DNA from: Desulfurococcales archaeon
GTDB lineage: Archaea > Thermoproteota > Thermoprotei_A > Sulfolobales > Fervidicoccaceae
Direction of reading: 5' to 3'
Length of the DNA stretch: 64,000 bases
Assembly (NCBI GenBank): GCA_009904015.1
Contig: WYEQ01000012.1
Span: forward strand, 1 to 64,000
Below are positions 7,707 through 16,148 of the stretch, piece by piece (the stretch's first letter is position 1; each line of letters opens with the position of its first letter). The translations under genes and the position numbers were made by a program. The notes under the pieces were generated by a model. The model saw only the letters and a list, made by a program, of their open reading frames with translations. It did no database searches and was not told the origin of the DNA.

Positions 7707-9152
7707 TCAGGAGTACACGTTTAGTGTTACGGGATAGTAGACGCAGGCGCCCATCTCGTCCGGGGCTGAGCAGTACTGTAGTAATAGGCTGAGGGTTGAT
7801 GAGCTGGGAGCAGATGAGTGGTAGCCCGAGAGGTAGATGTATGCTGTCTGACCGGGGCTTATGGTGACCCATCCCGTCGCCCAGGTTGTTGGGGCGCCAC
7901 TGACTATCTGTATGGGTGGGGAGGCGCTTTCCGTGGGAGACAAAGATATGGTAACGTTCAGCGTGAGGCTAGCTGATATTGTCGATGAGCTGTCGAGGAT
8001 GAGGCGCGCGTAGTAGGGCTTAGCATCAGCGTTGCTGATTCTGAGCGCAAGAGCGTGGCTAGCAGTTGTGCCTGAGCCCGATACAGGAACGCTAGCGGTG
8101 GCTGAGGTGGAGTTGGGCCCAACGCTGCTCGCGACGCTCCCCGTGCTCAGAGTATACGAGTCCCCGCCGAGAATCGAGTCGGGGGAAGCGTAGCTCAGGC
8201 AGCCGTACCCGCTTGGGCGATAAATGTTTATTCGCCCATCCGTGCCGGTGCCAACCACTATATCCGGCACAACGCCCAGTGAGGCGCTTGCCGAATAGGA
8301 CACAGTGGAGTTAACCACGATGCCGAGGTTATCCACAACCTCGATCCCGTAGCCAGCGCCGGGCAGGCCGGAGAAGAGCAAGCTCCTAGGGTCACCCGTT
8401 GAGATGATGAAGTCATCGAACCAAGCGGTAGGACCGTCGACCTCGAGACCTATGTAAGCAGGGTTAAACCTATTAGTTGATGTGCTGCTGGCGGTGACGT
8501 ACGCAACCTGGTTACCATTAGTATCGTACACCCATACATAGAAATTAACGGCCGTGTTGCTAACAACGTAGTTCAGAACAATGACGTACCAGTTAGCGGA
8601 GTTATATCCGGTTATTGTTGCTCTAGCCAGTCGGCTCCAGCTTGATGATGTAACGTTGTAGCTCCAAACATCTATGGTCCCTCGAGTATTGATTGAGACT
8701 CTATATAATTGGTTTAATCCTGAGTTAATCAATGCGAAACCGTAATAACCTCTACGTGAATCAAGCTTTGTCTTGAGCGAGGCCCACAGAGACGAGTAGC
8801 TAGTTAGATTCGTGTTGTAGTAGTACTGGGATGCACCACCGATGCCTCCGTCGTTGTCCGATCCTTGAACGGAGCTGCCCTTGTAGCCTGTCTGAGAGCT
8901 CCATGTTCCACCCCTATCTGTCCATCCAGGCACTGGGTAGGACTCGAAGTCCGTGTAGTAAAGAGCAACGCGGCTTCTCGCGAGGCCCGTGCACACAAGC
9001 GTGTCGTTCGTCTGCACCAGCACTACCGGAGGGGGGGTTGGAGCAATACTGGTGCTGAGCGGGTAGTAGGTGAACACCGATGCGTACGCAATAGATGTTG
9101 CCAGCAGACCCAGCAGAGCCGTCAGGACAATCAACTCAATATCTCTACTCAT
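7707..9152 (-). CDS. exported beta-rich surface protein (possible AbpX/TasA-like minor pilin)
   Basis: Secreted protein of 481 aa. The N terminus has a charged start, a hydrophobic stretch (ELIVLTALLGLLATSIAYA) and then YYPLSTSIAPTPPPV, which is nearly the same as the mature start of the exported protein at 10854-11420 (YYPLSITVSPTTPPV). A Ser/Thr/Tyr-rich central part (about residues 50-250) reads like a concanavalin/LamG-type jelly roll (DFESYPVPGW, WFDDFIIST). The C-terminal part (LRISNADAKPYYARLIL) resembles the TasA-like core of the smaller protein (LRITNNDFKAYNVYIRV). The start is the ATG at 9152; a TTG lies 15 bp upstream. I infer a larger partner of the same filament system; an adhesin is an alternative. 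Confidence 0.7.
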   Translation of the reverse strand: MSRDIELIVLTALLGLLATSIAYASVFTYYPLSTSIAPTPPPVVLVQTNDTLVCTGLARSRVALYYTDFESYPVPGWTDRGGTWSSQTGYKGSSVQGSDNDGGIGGASQYYYNTNLTSYSSLWASLKTKLDSRRGYYGFALINSGLNQLYRVSINTRGTIDVWSYNVTSSSWSRLARATITGYNSANWYVIVLNYVVSNTAVNFYVWVYDTNGNQVAYVTASSTSTNRFNPAYIGLEVDGPTAWFDDFIISTGDPRSLLFSGLPGAGYGIEVVDNLGIVVNSTVSYSASASLGVVPDIVVGTGTDGRINIYRPSGYGCLSYASPDSILGGDSYTLSTGSVASSVGPNSTSATASVPVSGSGTTASHALALRISNADAKPYYARLILDSSSTISASLTLNVTISLSPTESASPPIQIVSGAPTTWATGWVTISPGQTAYIYLSGYHSSAPSSSTLSLLLQYCSAPDEMGACVYYPVTLNVYS

Positions 9153-9496
9153 AGTCGCTTTTCCCAACGTTTAGTTGCTACCCATGCTTCTGTTTCTCTA
9201 AGGAAACAATTGTGTCTATGATTGTTTAAAAACCTTCTTACAGACGTTTTCCGCAAACAGTAAATAAATATAGTCTGCCATGATTCTGAAAAACGCTGGG
9301 GCGTCTTAGCGTAATTGTTGCTCGCGGCTAGATGTCTATGAAGATTTCCCTCATGTACTTGAGTAGCACTTATAGAGCCACTCATAGTTCTTGTTACGGA
9401 TCCCTCTACGATGAATACCGGGGATTCCGTGCTTCCGAAACTCGATTTCCCCGTTAAGGATATAATCAGTTACTCATTGTAACTGTCATGAGTATC
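9153..9496. other. 344-bp intergenic region
   Basis: This gap separates the surface-protein gene from the radical SAM gene, both on the minus strand. A TATA-like GATTGTTTAAAAACC at 9218-9232 (minus-strand reading GGTTTTTAAAC) lies about 25 bp upstream of a plausible start of transcription for the surface-protein gene. I see no other gene, repeat or convincing RNA structure. Confidence 0.5.
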
Positions 9497-10636
9497 CTAG
9501 CTTACGGGTTTGTACACTATTCCGAGCTCCTCGGCGTACCTGTAGGCCTTCTCTACCTCCTCTCTCGTGGGCCTTCTCGCTATCTCCCTGTACTTCTCGG
9601 GGTGCCTGAGCACGAGGTGCTCCGGTCTGTACTGGTCCATGATGTTAACGAGGGCTCTTGGCGTGTTCCTCGCTATCCACTCCAGCACGGGCTTCGTGCA
9701 GCACTCGACGTGGCCTGGCATGACTAGGTGCCTTATGATGATGTCCCCCGCATCGTGCGCTAGCTTGATGTTCCTGGTCGCGACCTCCCAGTACCTATCA
9801 ACGAGGCTTAGCCTCCTCGCGCAGCTGTTGTTCCCGTACTTCAGGTCGGGGAGCCATATATCAATTACGTCGAGGAGGAGCCTCGTGGCCTCTAGCGACA
9901 TGTACATGTTGCTGTTCCAGAGCTGGGGGACATTCACGTTGAGGTGCCTAAGGCTATCAAGTATGAAGGGCAGATGAGGAATAGGGTCACCGCCAACGTG
10001 GTTTATGTTCCTGGCGCCCGTGAGCCTCAGCTCCTCCTGTATCCTCGCGAGCTGCACAGGCGTCACGGCTTCCCCCCAGTCAACCCTCTCCTGGCTTATA
10101 TCGTGGTTCTGGCAGAAAACGCACTTGAAGGGGCAACCCCCATAGAAAATGGTGCCGCTCGGGACGAGGGGGGCCTCCTCGCCTATGTGGTGGAAGTAGC
10201 TGTGGACAATGCACTTGCCATTAACCAAGCAGACCCCCTTCTCGCCAGACATCCTCCGAGCGCCGCACCTCCTCTCGCACATCCTGCAGGGCTCGGCGAG
10301 CCTGTAGGCTATGGCGACCTTGACGTCAAGGTAGCTCCACCTGGGCTTATCAAGCTCGTTAGCCCCTATCTCCTCTCTTCTAACCCTGCCGTAGAGCTCG
10401 GAGAACTTCTCGCTCAGCTCATCATGTATTTCCCACAGCTCATCGAGCGACAGCGAGCTTTCATACGGGTTGACGGGGGACTCAACGGACCTGGCTATCA
10501 GGAACCTCGCCGGCCTCTCATCCCTCATAACGGAGTAGTACCAGGAAAGCCTCTCCTTAACAACAGGGTCTTTCCACACGAGCAGAGCGTCGGGCCTGTA
10601 CAAATAGGCAGGCGAGGCCGAGTAATCCCTCATCAC
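9497..10636 (-). CDS. PflX-type radical SAM protein (COG1313 family)
   Basis: Radical SAM enzyme of 379 aa. The cluster-binding motif is CPFKCVFC near residue 168, preceded by GTIFYGG. The N-terminal third has an extra cysteine group (CRMCERRCGARRMSGEKGVC), typical of the PflX family, and the loop around HVGGDPIPHLPFILDSL is also characteristic. The biochemical role of the family is unsettled; pyruvate formate-lyase activation is an old annotation that would not apply without a glycyl radical partner, none of which is visible here. It lies between the two exported-protein genes but is transcribed from its own side, and I see no reason to tie it to them. Confidence 0.85.
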   Translation of the reverse strand: MMRDYSASPAYLYRPDALLVWKDPVVKERLSWYYSVMRDERPARFLIARSVESPVNPYESSLSLDELWEIHDELSEKFSELYGRVRREEIGANELDKPRWSYLDVKVAIAYRLAEPCRMCERRCGARRMSGEKGVCLVNGKCIVHSYFHHIGEEAPLVPSGTIFYGGCPFKCVFCQNHDISQERVDWGEAVTPVQLARIQEELRLTGARNINHVGGDPIPHLPFILDSLRHLNVNVPQLWNSNMYMSLEATRLLLDVIDIWLPDLKYGNNSCARRLSLVDRYWEVATRNIKLAHDAGDIIIRHLVMPGHVECCTKPVLEWIARNTPRALVNIMDQYRPEHLVLRHPEKYREIARRPTREEVEKAYRYAEELGIVYKPVS

Positions 10637-10757
10637 TGGCTACCGGGGTGGATTTACTACATTAAGAAATAATGATGAAACCAGCTCATAAACATTCTTT
10701 CCCAGAAAAAGCCCATGGTTGAAATAATTCGAAGATGGAAAAATGATATATAGAAAA

Positions 10758-10770
10758 CTTTATAAATCAA
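10758..10770 (+). promoter_or_regulatory. TATA box for the pilin-like gene
   Basis: ACTTTATAAATC at 10758-10769 is a strong archaeal TATA box. The start codon is about 90 bp downstream, so the mRNA should have a leader of about 60 bases. GAGGTGGAG just before the ATG at 10854 is a strong ribosome-binding site. A long leader with strong signals fits a highly expressed structural protein. Confidence 0.6.
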
Positions 10771-10853
10771 ACATTCTAAGAAAACATTAATGGCCCATGG
10801 CTTAAAAACCATAAACAAAGTAGGTAAATAAGAAGAAAGAGAGGTGGAGAGAT

Positions 10854-11420
10854 ATGAACAACAAGAACACACTAATACTCGTGGCAGGCCTCATGGCAAT
10901 GGTGTTCGTTGCGGCGAGCGTGTTCGCGTACTACCCACTAAGCATTACAGTGAGCCCGACTACGCCGCCGGTAACATTCGCTACTGGTAGCAACTCCAAC
11001 CAGAACGACCTCGGTCCAGGCAACACCATTACTGTTAGCCTAGGTAGCAACAATGCGTCTGCAAGTGTCACCATCCACCCAACGTACCAGACGACATACT
11101 ACAAAGACGTGCTTAGAATCACCAATAATGACTTCAAGGCGTACAACGTCTACATAAGGGTTGATACAGCCATAACGAGCTTCCCAGCAGGCTCAACCAT
11201 TTTGCTGAAAATATATGCTAGCGGCGCAAGCAGACCGGGCACACCTATAGCGACGGTTCCCCTGACCTCCACTGGCACGGTGAGCATAGACAGCCTCAGT
11301 GGTGGAGGTACCTGGGAGGTAGATGTTGAGGTCTACATACCAGAGGGATACACGCTGCCATCACCCGCTACAGCAAATCTACATCTGATATACACGCCGT
11401 CGAGTGAGACGCCTCCGTAA
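10854..11420 (+). CDS. exported TasA/AbpA-like filament subunit candidate
   Basis: Secreted protein of 188 aa with a clear signal peptide (TLILVAGLMAMVFVAASVFA) followed by the mature start YYPLSITVSPTTPPV. The rest is beta-rich and Ser/Thr/Asn-rich. The segment YYKDVLRITNNDFKAYNVYI resembles the conserved core of TasA/camelysin proteins and their archaeal relatives, in which a signal peptidase exposes an N-terminal donor strand. The gene overlaps the 3' neighbour, a SipW/Sec11-type signal peptidase, by 17 bp. That pairing and the strong promoter make a bundling pilus or filament subunit the best inference. I cannot confirm the fold without a structural comparison. Confidence 0.65.
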   Translation: MNNKNTLILVAGLMAMVFVAASVFAYYPLSITVSPTTPPVTFATGSNSNQNDLGPGNTITVSLGSNNASASVTIHPTYQTTYYKDVLRITNNDFKAYNVYIRVDTAITSFPAGSTILLKIYASGASRPGTPIATVPLTSTGTVSIDSLSGGGTWEVDVEVYIPEGYTLPSPATANLHLIYTPSSETPP

Positions 11421-12576
11421 GCGGCTTCCCAGCGTGGCTTCAAGGGTCAGTTTCCTTGACCAAAAACCTTTTTTTAGGTTTCCTCATTCTAATCTACTAC
11501 GTTTGTTGTCTAGGCTGGTCTCTCTTCTCTCGAGCGCTATTCTGTTTGTCCTCCTCTTACTCTTCATTCTGACCGTTCTGGCTAGAATGGGCGTTTTCTC
11601 GTTCTTGGGAGTAGCTGTTGTTTACTCGGGTAGCATGGAGCCGAGTATTAACAGATGGGACCTTGTTGTGTGGGCAAACAAGGATTACTCAAGGGGGGAC
11701 GTTGTCCTGTGTTGCCTGACGAGGACCTTCTGCTACACGCACAGATACATTGATGACTGCCCGGGCGGCACGTGCATTATAACCAAGGGCGACGCGAACC
11801 CGGCGCCTGACCCCATGCCCGTGAGCAGGGATATGGTTAGGGGCGCCGTGATAGCGGTTGTCCCGAGGGAGCTTTGGATACCCCTCTTCCTCTTCGCTGT
11901 TGCTGTCCCCCTCCTATCAGTAGCTAGGACGCCCGTCATAGGCCTCAGCTTCTCCCTCACGATACTAACCGTTTTCTTCTTCGTCTTCACGGTCTACGGC
12001 TTAACCCAGCCCCCAATCCAGCCAACAGACATCGAGCCCCCCATCCTCTATTTATCTAGAAGCTACTTCGACGAGGGCTCTTGTAGCTTCGTTATAAGCT
12101 ACACTGGGAACCTCGGGTTAACGGAGGCGCAGGGGTTTGTCAACAACGTTTCCTCGACAACGCTCTTCAACGCCACGCACGTCATAGTGCATCCGCCGGG
12201 GGAGTTGCTGGCAGATATATATCGGGGGTCAGGCAACGCGGTAGTAGCGGTTAACGCAACTTTCAGCAACGTTGGCAGGCTCAGCGGGAGCTACGTCATC
12301 AAGGTTTTCGGGGAGGAGCCACAGATAAGGCCGGTTAACGGGAGCCTCGTTATCTATAACCCCAACTGCTTCCCACTCAGCCTGAACGTCTCGTTTCAGT
12401 ACGCCTACAGGGCGGGGGAGGCCTGGAGGTTCACGGATAACACGACCATTACTCTTGTGGGCAGGGGGGAGGCCGTTCTAAGCCCTCCTGAGGGCAGCGC
12501 CTACGCCTACGCTGATGTTTACTACTATGCACATGGTGCTCAGAGGCACCAAAAGGTCCTGCTGAGGTACGGGTAG
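11404..12576 (+). CDS. SipW/Sec11-type signal peptidase I with extracellular extension
   Basis: Membrane serine protease of the S26B (ER/archaeal) class. A hydrophobic anchor at about residues 40-60 precedes YSGSMEPSI (catalytic Ser near residue 77), a His in YTHRYI near 113 and TKGDANPAPDP near 128-136 (catalytic Asp region). A second hydrophobic hairpin follows at about 155-200. The last ~190 residues form an extra extracellular beta-rich domain (N-glycosylation sequons, paired Cys) not found in minimal signal peptidases. The GTG start overlaps the upstream exported-protein gene, so the pair is translationally coupled; the real start could lie a few codons in. It probably processes that protein specifically, as SipW does for TasA. 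Confidence 0.85.
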   Translation: MRRLRKRLPSVASRVSFLDQKPFFRFPHSNLLRLLSRLVSLLSSAILFVLLLLFILTVLARMGVFSFLGVAVVYSGSMEPSINRWDLVVWANKDYSRGDVVLCCLTRTFCYTHRYIDDCPGGTCIITKGDANPAPDPMPVSRDMVRGAVIAVVPRELWIPLFLFAVAVPLLSVARTPVIGLSFSLTILTVFFFVFTVYGLTQPPIQPTDIEPPILYLSRSYFDEGSCSFVISYTGNLGLTEAQGFVNNVSSTTLFNATHVIVHPPGELLADIYRGSGNAVVAVNATFSNVGRLSGSYVIKVFGEEPQIRPVNGSLVIYNPNCFPLSLNVSFQYAYRAGEAWRFTDNTTITLVGRGEAVLSPPEGSAYAYADVYYYAHGAQRHQKVLLRYG

Positions 12577-12577
12577 C

Positions 12578-13273
12578 ATGAGCAGTGTAGCAGATTCTGC
12601 ATCGGCATATCCACCTAGACTGAGGATGCTGGTTCTTGCGAGCGGCTTGGCAAGCCTCACCGTCGCGTCGCTGTACCTCTACGTTCTGCTTTACCCACAG
12701 TACTTCTTCTCAGGCTATATCCAGGGCTACGCTTCTCTCAATGGCTACGAGTTGTGGTACAGCACGAGCGGTAAGGCCATATATCTGTCTAACCTAAGCG
12801 TCGTCAAGATAGTCTCCCTCCTAACCTACTTATACGTGGCATCCCTGCTCGGGATCTCAGCTGCTTCCATTTTCTTCCTCCTGCTCCTCAGGAGGCTTGT
12901 CCTCTCAGCATCTCTTGCCTACGGCTCAGCCCTCTCCCTCGTTGTGGCCATGGGTGTTCTGAGGTTTCTCGCTCAGGCCTTCCAGGCAGATGTGAACAGG
13001 ATACTGAGCCTAGCGCGGGGGCCGGGGGAGCCCCTGGTTTATAGGACAACGGCTGGAGTGGTTGAGTTCATAGGCGTTGAGGCGAGGGAAACCCTTGCTC
13101 ACAGCCTGCTTTTCAAGCAGGGCATACTCCTGCAGGGAGCCCTTGCAGCAGCCCTAGCCCTGTCAATGTCATCCATCGTATGGATTCTCTACATACAGGG
13201 GAGACAAGCACACGAGACACCTAAGCTTAAGTCAAGCGAGGATAGCTCCCAGAGGCCTTTAAACAACAATTAA
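12578..13273 (+). CDS. membrane protein of the secretion/filament locus
   Basis: I do not recognise a family. The 231-aa protein has about four hydrophobic segments (near residues 17-38, 75-95, 100-125 and 187-207), an extracytoplasmic loop rich in Tyr/Ser after the first, and a hydrophilic C-terminal tail. It starts at an ATG one base after the signal peptidase stop, so it belongs to the same operon. It may help assemble or anchor the filament; that is inference from position only. Confidence 0.75.
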   Translation: MSSVADSASAYPPRLRMLVLASGLASLTVASLYLYVLLYPQYFFSGYIQGYASLNGYELWYSTSGKAIYLSNLSVVKIVSLLTYLYVASLLGISAASIFFLLLLRRLVLSASLAYGSALSLVVAMGVLRFLAQAFQADVNRILSLARGPGEPLVYRTTAGVVEFIGVEARETLAHSLLFKQGILLQGALAAALALSMSSIVWILYIQGRQAHETPKLKSSEDSSQRPLNNN

Positions 13274-13332
13274 CGAACAGAAGACATATCTCTAGCCTTC
13301 ATCATAATATATAATTGAGAGTGCACATACCC

Positions 13333-14832
13333 ATGAGCAGCGTGGCATCAAGGCACTACAAGAACCCACAGGTCCAAAACGAGATTTACAGGTTCACGAG
13401 GAACAGGTGGGTAGCCCTCGAGGGAGCAGTCGGCGGGGGAAGAGTGTTCATCAGGTACCACGAGGATCGGCCCCTTACTATCAACTCGCCCGTAGACGTT
13501 GAGAAGCTCGTGAACAAGTACAGCAGGCTCGGGGCAAGGACCTTCTACGCGACCATCCATACCTACAGAAGCCTGGCAAGCAGCGAGGATCCCGATGACC
13601 TCGGGAACATAGCGTCGACCACTGTTTTTCTCGATATAGATTCATCCCTTGAGAAATGGGAGCTGACGATAAGTGCTGCTGAGGAGATTGTCTCCTTTCT
13701 CGAGAAGAACGGCGTGGATAAGAGCGTCTATGTCCTGTGGAGCGGCGAGGGAGCTCATGTCAGGATTCATGAGGGAGCTTTCTCCAGGGAGCTTCTCAGC
13801 AGGTATCACCCGCTTGATATAGCGTTCGTGGTCGCGGAGTTCGTTGTTAACAGCTTGAAGGATAAGCTGGAAAGCCTGAGCGAGAGAGCAGGAGGAGAGC
13901 TTAGGGTTGAGAACTTGATAGATATCAAGCGGGTGTTCACGGCGCCTTTATCCCTGCATAGGAGGAGGGATGTGGTTGCTGTCTGTTTGAAGCCGAATGA
14001 CCTGGCATCATTCGATTTGACCTGGGTAAGCACTGATAACTTCAGGCACAACCCAGCGTGGAGCAACTACGAGGAAGGGGAGGCCGACGAGCTCGCGCTC
14101 AAAGCGTTCACGACAATCAATAAAGCAAAGACGAGCATGTTGCTAGCCAGGGCTACAAGAATAGGCACAGTCGAGGAGAGAAGGCCTAAGACGAAAAGAC
14201 CAGCGGTCACGATAGGCAGGTTCCAGGTAATGGGTCTTCTACAAGCAGCCAGGCACTACCTCCTCACGGGCGACCTGGATAAAGCCAAGTCCTTCGGCCT
14301 CAACAGAGCGATATTCTATGCGTGGGCAAAGCACTACGGAAAAGGCTATGTGCCCAGGAGCTACAGGCCCGAACCCACATCGACCCAGGCGTTAACGCAG
14401 GAGACCGATAGAAGGCTCGTCGAGGTTCTCGGGGAGCCGGTCTATGTGTCAAGTAATGGATACTACATTATCGGAGATAAAGAGCAGACCCCCGGGGACT
14501 TCGACAAAAACATAAAGAGCAAGATAGAGGGGGTCATGCCATTCGAGCTCGCATGGGAGGCGGCTCTAAAGTACGTATCCATGTTCCCCGATACCGTGCT
14601 AAGGGACCCAAGGAGGTTCTACGAGGAGGTATACGAGAAGGTTCGTGACAGCTTTATTGAAAAGGTTGTGAGGGAGTTTGGCGGTGGAGAGCAGGAGAAG
14701 ACCCCGGCCAATATCCCGGAGAGCCGTGTACGAGCAGCGACGAGCGAGAAGCCGCCTGGGGAGAGAAAAACATTGATGTATTGGCTATCACGTAGCGAGG
14801 AGGAGGGAGAAAGAAGCGGAAGCAAGGACTAA
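13333..14832 (+). CDS. archaeo-eukaryotic primase (AEP) superfamily protein, PriS-like
   Basis: The first ~220 residues carry the AEP motifs in order: FLDIDSS (metal-binding Asp pair near 101/103), WSGEGAHVRIHEGAF (sGxGxHxRIH near 137-150) and TAPLSLHRRRD (SLH near 207). These match the catalytic centre of the primase small subunit PriS, but the protein is 499 aa with a long C-terminal extension of charged helices and lacks an obvious zinc-stem Cys cluster. A TATA box (ATATATAATT, near 13305-13314) lies about 20-25 bp before the ATG at 13333, implying a leaderless mRNA; a TTG at 13315 is in frame but too close to the TATA. It is followed by the Mre11-HerA operon, so a repair-linked primase or polymerase is plausible. 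Confidence 0.75.
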   Translation: MSSVASRHYKNPQVQNEIYRFTRNRWVALEGAVGGGRVFIRYHEDRPLTINSPVDVEKLVNKYSRLGARTFYATIHTYRSLASSEDPDDLGNIASTTVFLDIDSSLEKWELTISAAEEIVSFLEKNGVDKSVYVLWSGEGAHVRIHEGAFSRELLSRYHPLDIAFVVAEFVVNSLKDKLESLSERAGGELRVENLIDIKRVFTAPLSLHRRRDVVAVCLKPNDLASFDLTWVSTDNFRHNPAWSNYEEGEADELALKAFTTINKAKTSMLLARATRIGTVEERRPKTKRPAVTIGRFQVMGLLQAARHYLLTGDLDKAKSFGLNRAIFYAWAKHYGKGYVPRSYRPEPTSTQALTQETDRRLVEVLGEPVYVSSNGYYIIGDKEQTPGDFDKNIKSKIEGVMPFELAWEAALKYVSMFPDTVLRDPRRFYEEVYEKVRDSFIEKVVREFGGGEQEKTPANIPESRVRAATSEKPPGERKTLMYWLSRSEEEGERSGSKD

Positions 14833-14948
14833 ACACCACTTCAACTAAAACCACTACTCATATGCTCTTTCCTTGGAGAAACGGTATTAGTTTCGATGTG
14901 CTTTTTTTATATAGTGGTTAAGACCAAACTCCACGTGGCTGTGGTTAT

Positions 14949-16148
14949 ATGGTTCTCGCTGCTCACTTGGCTGATACTCACCTTGGTTACGCTCAGTACA
15001 GGCTTGGGGAGAGGGAGGATGATTTATACGAGCTTTTCTCCACTGCTTACGAGGAGGCCTTGAGGGAGAGGGTCAACGTAATCGTGATTTCAGGGGACGT
15101 CTTCCATACCCCCAGGCCCCCGAACAGGGCTATCCTCACTTTTTATCAACAGGTCAGGAGAGCTGGCGAGAAGGGAGTAAAAACGCTTGTCGTGGCAGGA
15201 GAGCACGACCAGCTCAAGAGGAGGGGCGACGTCCACCCACTGCTAATGCTATCACAGATAACCAGCGACGTAGTGTTCATAGGCGGGACGGATGCAAACA
15301 CCGTTATATCGCAGAGATACGTGGTTGAGTCCAACGGCTCTAGAGCACTCTTCTACGGGGTGAGCGCGTTCCCCAGGGTTATGGATAGAGTTGAGAGATA
15401 CAAAGCTATCTTCGAGCAGGTTCAGGCGGCCGTTGCCAGGGAGAGCGGTAGAAAGGTGCTTGTCGCTCATCTACCAATCGAAGGGCTTATGTCAACAAAC
15501 ATTGAGCCGAGCGTCCCCGTGGACAGCCTGCCCTCAGGATTCGATTACTACGCGCTAGGCCACCTGCACATAAGGCATGTCTCGAGGAATAAAGGTGTTC
15601 TAGGCTACCCCGGTAGCCTGGATATACTGTCAAGGCAAGAGGTAGATGAGTGGAGGAGAAACGGTAAGGGCTTCTACATAGTTGATTTAAGCAGGGAGGA
15701 GCCCGATGTAAAGAAAGTAGACCTGGACGTCAGGCCTCAGTTCGTTGTGGAGGGAGGAAAAAACGATGTCCTGAGAGAGCTGGGCGAGCTACTGAGAGCA
15801 GCGTACAGGAAGCAGCCGATAGTGCATATCAAGGTTAGCCTGAAGAAAAACGAGGAACCAGAGTTCAGGGATAAACTGGAGAATCTCCTGAGAAAAAAGG
15901 TCCTCGACTACCGCCTAGAGGTCCGCAGGGAGGACCCAAAGCTCGGAGTAGCTCATGTCCCAGGCGAGAGCTGGAGCGAGGCGGGCGTTATATCCAGGGT
16001 GTACGGGATAAGCGAGAAGGCCGCTCTTGCCTTGATAAGGCTTAAGGACTGCTTATCCAGTCGCTCCCAGCCGGATGAGTGCGAGAACGAGATTAGGGAT
16101 GTTCTTCTCGTAAAGGATGAGATTCAGAAAGCACAGGGCGAGGCATGA
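14949..16148 (+). CDS. mre11: Mre11 double-strand break repair nuclease
   Basis: Calcineurin-like nuclease of the Mre11-Rad50 complex, which processes DNA ends. Motifs in order: ADTHLGYAQYR (near 8), GDVFHTPRPPNRA (near 48), VVAGEHDQLKRRGD (near 79), VAHLPIEG (near 173) and YYALGHLHIRH (near 200). The usual GNHD in the third motif reads GEHD. The mRNA is probably leaderless, with a TATA (TTTTTTTATATAG) about 30 bp upstream. It opens the mre11-rad50-nurA-herA operon, whose junctions all overlap or lie within a few bases. Confidence 0.95.
   Translation: MVLAAHLADTHLGYAQYRLGEREDDLYELFSTAYEEALRERVNVIVISGDVFHTPRPPNRAILTFYQQVRRAGEKGVKTLVVAGEHDQLKRRGDVHPLLMLSQITSDVVFIGGTDANTVISQRYVVESNGSRALFYGVSAFPRVMDRVERYKAIFEQVQAAVARESGRKVLVAHLPIEGLMSTNIEPSVPVDSLPSGFDYYALGHLHIRHVSRNKGVLGYPGSLDILSRQEVDEWRRNGKGFYIVDLSREEPDVKKVDLDVRPQFVVEGGKNDVLRELGELLRAAYRKQPIVHIKVSLKKNEEPEFRDKLENLLRKKVLDYRLEVRREDPKLGVAHVPGESWSEAGVISRVYGISEKAALALIRLKDCLSSRSQPDECENEIRDVLLVKDEIQKAQGEA

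Noticed and set aside
10657-10872. 71-aa minus-strand ORF upstream of the filament-subunit gene
   Set aside because: It covers the promoter and leader of the exported-protein gene, and its Phe/Ser/Tyr-rich composition reflects AT-rich spacer DNA.
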